This document shows, piece by piece, positions 59,957 through 64,000 of a stretch of 64,000 nucleotides of DNA. Under the pieces are notes generated by a model. That model made no database searches, was not told the origin of the DNA, and saw only the letters and a list, made by a program, of their open reading frames with translations. The stretch's first letter is position 1. Each line of letters begins with the position of its first letter. The DNA comes from Prosapia bicincta. Taxonomy: Eukaryota; Arthropoda; Insecta; Hemiptera; Cercopidae. The stretch covers positions 241,988,323 through 242,052,322 of the forward strand of contig JBAIZL010000005.1 in NCBI GenBank assembly GCA_036971475.1, in the 5' to 3' direction. The translations under genes were made by a program, and so were the position numbers.

Positions 59957-60501
59957 GGTTCCCAAACTGGGGGAGTTGGGCGTGAAGGCGTCAGGGGGGG
60001 GGCACGAGAGCAGTTGGAAAATAGTATATTTTCTCATTAAGGAAAAATGTATGTACACAATTTATCAAAATTTAAAACAAAATTTACACCTCAGATGTTT
60101 TAAGAGATAATTTTATTGACCATGATGTTCAGAAAGTTTAAATAAAATGTATGCATTTATATAAAAAAATATAAGTAATGATTGTGCAAATGTTGTAAAC
60201 TTGAAATTAAATCATTGACAGCTTGAAAAGAATAATAGTACAAAAGTGTTGTGAAAAGAATGTTTGCCGTTCAATGTGGCAACAGCGTCACGATGGACAA
60301 ATCTTCATTTTGGATAAAACGCTTAAAAGTATATCACAGGCAGCTCTTCGATTATACTTGGCTTTTTCACGCAGCTACTTGTGCAAAAACATATTTTCGG
60401 CACTTGTTGGAATAAAAACAAAATAAAAGAACAAACTTGATGTTGCTAATGACTTGCGTTTTGCCTTAACTGAAATACAACTTCAAATAGGCATTCATTA
60501 G
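59957..60501 (+). mobile_element. hAT remnant inserted in the LINE
   Basis: The left end GGTTCCCAAACTGGGGGAG is the same family terminus as in the 29-kb hAT, lacking the first CAGGG. The plus strand then carries the transposase tail. The right end is not recognised, so the copy is truncated or decayed on that side. Confidence 0.78.
60223..60501 (+). pseudogene. hAT transposase C-terminal fragment
   Basis: The frame reads HDGQIFILDKTLKSISQ, RLYLAFSRSYLCKNIFSALV and GIKTK, then a premature TAA (60,424-60,426), continuing in frame KNKLDVANDLRFALTEIQLQ to TAG at 60,499-60,501. It aligns by eye with the 29-kb copy (CEKAFSTLVAIKTK, RNKLYVESDLRCALSET), so the hATC domain is split by a nonsense mutation. 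Confidence 0.83.
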
Positions 60502-60615
60502 GAAATTATTTAAAAACAAAATGAAAAATCATAACAAATTAGATCTGAACTTGGCGTGTAATCAATGTGATAATTTAATATTACAACACAAAACACACAG
60601 TACGTTTGTATTTAT

Positions 60616-60725
60616 TATAGCAAACGCGTCTCAATGATCAAGTCATCATCAACCGTGAAGAACTACACTTTACAATATGTGTCGTTCTGATGGCGATGCT
60701 TGACCATTGTAACGCGTTTTATATA
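60616..60725. mobile_element. Small inverted-repeat element with GATGATGACTTG-type motif
   Basis: TATAGCAAACGCGTCTCAAT at the left faces ATTGTAACGCGTTTTATATA at the right, with CAAGTCATCATCAAC and CTGATGGCGATGCTTGACC inside. The right copy starts CTGATGG at 60,687, resembling the other hammerhead-like motifs but without GAAA (TGTAA instead). Confidence 0.55.
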
Positions 60726-63055
60726 TTAAAAGTATTGCATATTTGTATTTCATTTACAATATTATTAAATATGAGAAATAATAAATAAAAGCGAAGAAAT
60801 GTAATACTAAAGAAATTCTGGATTATGATATTATCTTTACAGTACACAAATTCAAAAATATTAAATAAAACAAACTCCGTGTAATAATCGCTACAAGCAG
60901 CTTGAAAATGCCAAACACTTCTTTCTTATAATAGAAAGGATATAATTCCACATGAAGTATAAATAGTTACAGATTAGATATAAAAATAAATTTAATAAGG
61001 GACAATACAAAAGACTATAGACAAACAGACTGAATAATATCTTAGTGACAATTGTAGATCTCGTGACGTTGAATAGAATACTAAAGCCTAACATTAAATT
61101 TAGAAGAAAAAAAGATTTTTATTGTTTAGGCTCTATAGTAAAAACATAGTAATAAAAAAATATCAAAATAAAAATATTGATGTATATAAATATAGATTTC
61201 AAATACTTTCCCACGGGAGATCACCAAACATAAACAGCCACATCAAGTGGAATATGACGTCACCGTCAACTATTAGTGGACTCGCGCTAATCACTAGCTG
61301 TGACAGGTGAATAACAAACGCAGCGGAGTGACGCCTTCTCCGCCTGGCGACCAGGCTGAACAGTGTTTCATTGATGACAATTTAGCTATGTATTGTATTA
61401 TTTACACGTTAAAAACATATGTTTTAGATGAATTTATTTTAAAGTACAAATCTAATAAAAATATTAATTTTCTGCCTTTAAGCAATGTACTAATGAACGT
61501 ACTATTAAAAAGTTTTAAATTTACATAACGAACTTTAGAAAAGCTGCTCTGCCTTAACAAAGCACGATTTACTCCGAATTTTCAATAATTTGCCTTAATC
61601 CAATCCTTCCACGAATGCATTTTATCAGTAATAAAACGCCTAGGGTGTTCATTTAAGAAAGGGGGAATGACACTTTTTTGACGATAAAGTAAGATGACAA
61701 CAGGTAAAAGAACAGTTTATAAATACACTTACTATGATATCCTGAAAAAAAAATTTTTTTACAGGAAAATAATATCGGCATTAAACAGATTTAATAGTAA
61801 TATCTTTGTAATGCAGAAAATAAATAATAGACATAGAAAATAAAGAAATTGTTTATACCAATTAAAAAGTAGTTGTTTACAATTGAATAAAGGAAAACCC
61901 CGATTCGAGTCCAGTAGTAATGGCTAGGCTTGGTGAAACGTTCACTAAACGCTTGTTTACTATTATTATCATGTAATGAACAATGAACGAGACTTACTTG
62001 ATTGCTCTAGCAGGATTGCAATACTACTACAATAATAACATACATTCTGAACTGAACGCCATGTTCTTAATAGGGAATTTAAATTTTATTTACTAACTTA
62101 TGGAAAGGATTTATTTACCTTCATGAAAATGAAAGAAAACAGACATTTCACAAAAGCCCTCGCGTGTTCCGGTGCTGCTTGAACGCCAAACAATTACAAT
62201 ATAATAACCCTAATGTTATCAGCATTACTAAATAAACTAATATTCACTTCTTATATCCCAGGCCTTAGTAAACATCTACGGTAAATCCCTATAGTGACCA
62301 TTTATTCAGTTTAAATAAAGACCTTTCATTGACTTATTAACCTTTTTAACATAATTTGGAACAAGATTAAACATGTTTTGCCATACACAAGTTTAGCGAT
62401 TCTTAAAAATTCTTTCCTTTACTTTAGATCAAACAAGCAAGCCTTGGCTTACAATTATTGAGCTTTGGTACATTTAGTCCGCCATGTTGTCACTTTTAAT
62501 GTAAAATACTTTAAGTACTTTATAAAAAACTATTAAGATATTTTGTATAATATAGTAGTAATTAAATACTCGCTACGAATAGATGATACAGCAACAAAAC
62601 ATATCTGACGATGCGGAAAGTACTAAACAACACGGCGGAAATAATTTTATTTGAAGTTTGAAGCTAAACCCTAGAATTTTAAAATAAATACAAAATAATT
62701 TCACCCTAGAAACACACACAAAACTGTATACATTCAATGTTTTCTTATGATACAGAATACTATGCTACCTTACTTTATAATAGTCTATAGCTAAAGACTG
62801 CCTACATCATGTGACGTTTGAGCTGAATTCATGAGTAGATCAAATATTTTACGCCTGTGGCCTACAATGTGGCCAACATTTCACACATCAACCGGTTAGT
62901 AAACTTTAAGAAGATTTATTTTTTTATGCCTAAATCTGCTGTATTTTATGTGATACTTCATAGCCCTCGAGTGTAGGCCTACGTAATTTTGTGTGTTTCT
63001 AAAGTGAGGTTATAAAAAGAGGCGGGAAATAGCAATACTGGTTGCAGACTGTGCT
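60726..63055. other. Unassigned region
   Basis: AT-rich, no gene recognised. A CRE-type TGACGTCA occurs at 61,255-61,262 in a short GC-richer stretch (61,240-61,370), with no supported transcript. Confidence 0.4.
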
Positions 63056-63298
63056 TCAGATCAAGTATTCTTGCAGGAGGCGGTATGGCACGAGCAAGAA
63101 TGGGATGGGAACAGGAACCGGTTTGATCTTGCCTTCCTTTAGAAGTATCAGAGCAGAAGAGTGTTTAAGTTGTGACATATGGTAACCCTCCAACAAAGTC
63201 TGTACAATCTTGCTTGTTGCTGTTAAATAAAACACGCCATGCGGAACGGTGCGTTTACTTAGAGGGTGTAATTCTGCAGAAGTGATTGTTACATCCAT
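63056..63298 (-). CDS. Unrecognised 80-codon open frame (possible exon)
   Basis: Composition is more balanced than its surroundings and the residue mix is protein-like (segments HPLSKRTVPHGVFYLTA, LKHSSALILLKEGKIKP, VPYRLLQEYL). No family recognised and no convincing splice sites identified. It may be an exon, a retrocopy or chance. Confidence 0.25.
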   Translation of the reverse strand: MDVTITSAELHPLSKRTVPHGVFYLTATSKIVQTLLEGYHMSQLKHSSALILLKEGKIKPVPVPIPFLLVPYRLLQEYLI

Positions 63299-63457
63299 TT
63301 CCTACACCAAGGGATAACAATATCACTAGTCCAAGTCTAAAACTTCAACAAAATGTTTTAATCTAAATGGAAGTTTTCCCTATTGAAAAAATAACTGTAG
63401 TGACCTTGAAAAAAAAATTATAAAATTAAATACCATTCAAGAGTCACATTTATAATA

Positions 63458-63853
63458 CAGTAAACTCTCTATAATCCGGCCCTCTAGTAGTCCGGCATTT
63501 TTGTAACATGACGTGTATTTTTCATTGCATGTCTATGTCAGTGACTGAGTGACCTTCACGCTGTCCTGGCTAGTTGTGTAGCTCGTGATATATTGTTACA
63601 GTAATTATGTACAGTGATTGTTACAAAAGTGCAAGTGAATAATGTCGTTGCAGTTGATATTCATTTTTTTACATTTAAAAGTAAGGTAATGTTTTAATGT
63701 AAACCACAGGCAAGTACATTCTCGTATAATCATTTCAACTATAGTACAGGACTCTTTTCGTATGATTACACATAAATATTGTTTAATGTACATTGTGTTT
63801 TAATGAACCCTCCAGTAATCCGGCAGTATCTGTCGGATTAGTGAGAGTTACCT
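63458..63853. mobile_element. pogo/Tigger-type MITE, TA-flanked
   Basis: The left end CAGTAAACTCTCTATAATCC (63,458) follows TA. The right end, inverted, reads AGGTAACTCTCACTAATCC and stops at 63,853, before TA. Both ends carry further AATCCGG(C/A) blocks inward (TAGTCCGGC, TAATCCGGC). About 396 bp, no transposase. The minus frame at 63,605-63,793 is not meaningful. Confidence 0.82.
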
Positions 63854-63855
63854 TA

Positions 63856-64000
63856 AAAGTATTTGTTTGTTCATTCAATGTGAAATCGATCAAGAAAACC
63901 GATTTGGCAAAAACGTTGAATACATATATTTAATGAACTAAATCGTTATTTTTTCAGGCTATCTCAAACACAAGAGTATAAGGAGTCGGTGGTTTAGGGC
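63856..64000. other. Unassigned right edge
   Basis: Nothing recognised in the last 145 bp. Confidence 0.5.

Overview
The window is AT-rich, repeat-laden animal nuclear DNA. The only clear host gene is one 5' coding exon of an insulin-like receptor (minus strand, 26,174-26,645), followed by a GTAAGT splice donor. Its L1-domain sequence and the mix of mobile elements (Penelope-like, hAT, pogo/Tigger-type MITEs, an I/R1-type LINE with RNase H) suggest an arthropod, probably an insect. The order cannot be settled from this window. No prokaryotic genes, rRNA or intact tRNA were seen.

Layout. 1-4.6 kb: a 76/84-bp minisatellite, a TA-flanked perfect palindrome, and a 30-bp minisatellite of about 59 copies bracketed by 31-bp inverted repeats. 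4.6-12.1 kb: unassigned sequence with a foldback MITE (7.1-7.4 kb) and two minisatellites (about 77 bp and about 58 bp). 13.2-15.8 kb: two large foldback elements back to back, the first ending in (AC)n/(GT)n. 16.0-17.1 kb: the 3' half of a decayed Penelope-like element (RT motif YVDD, then a GIY-YIG domain). 18.2-25.0 kb: four more tandem arrays (91, 81, 69 and 101 bp). 26.2-26.6 kb: the receptor exon. 28-44 kb: a hAT copy with an 8-bp target duplication and a transposase tail, several foldback elements, two TA-flanked MITEs, a shorter MITE-like inverted-repeat element, tRNA-like SINE heads and microsatellites. 44.57-58.56 kb: a 14-kb satellite of a 133-bp unit interspersed with a 170-bp module, with higher-order duplications. 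59.2-60.5 kb: a LINE RNase H domain interrupted by a second hAT remnant. 60.5-64 kb: mostly unassigned, ending with a pogo/Tigger-type MITE.

There is no operon-like cooperation between genes. The window is best read as the 5' region and large intron of a receptor gene filled with satellites and transposons. The two most unusual themes are (i) a recurrent hammerhead-like core, C(T/C)GANGA followed by GAAA, at the 3' end of the Penelope-like element and in several foldback elements, and (ii) the density and variety of tandem arrays, including one enclosed by terminal inverted repeats. Most long open frames in the tandem arrays arise because the repeat unit is a multiple of three and lacks stops. 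They are not annotated as genes.
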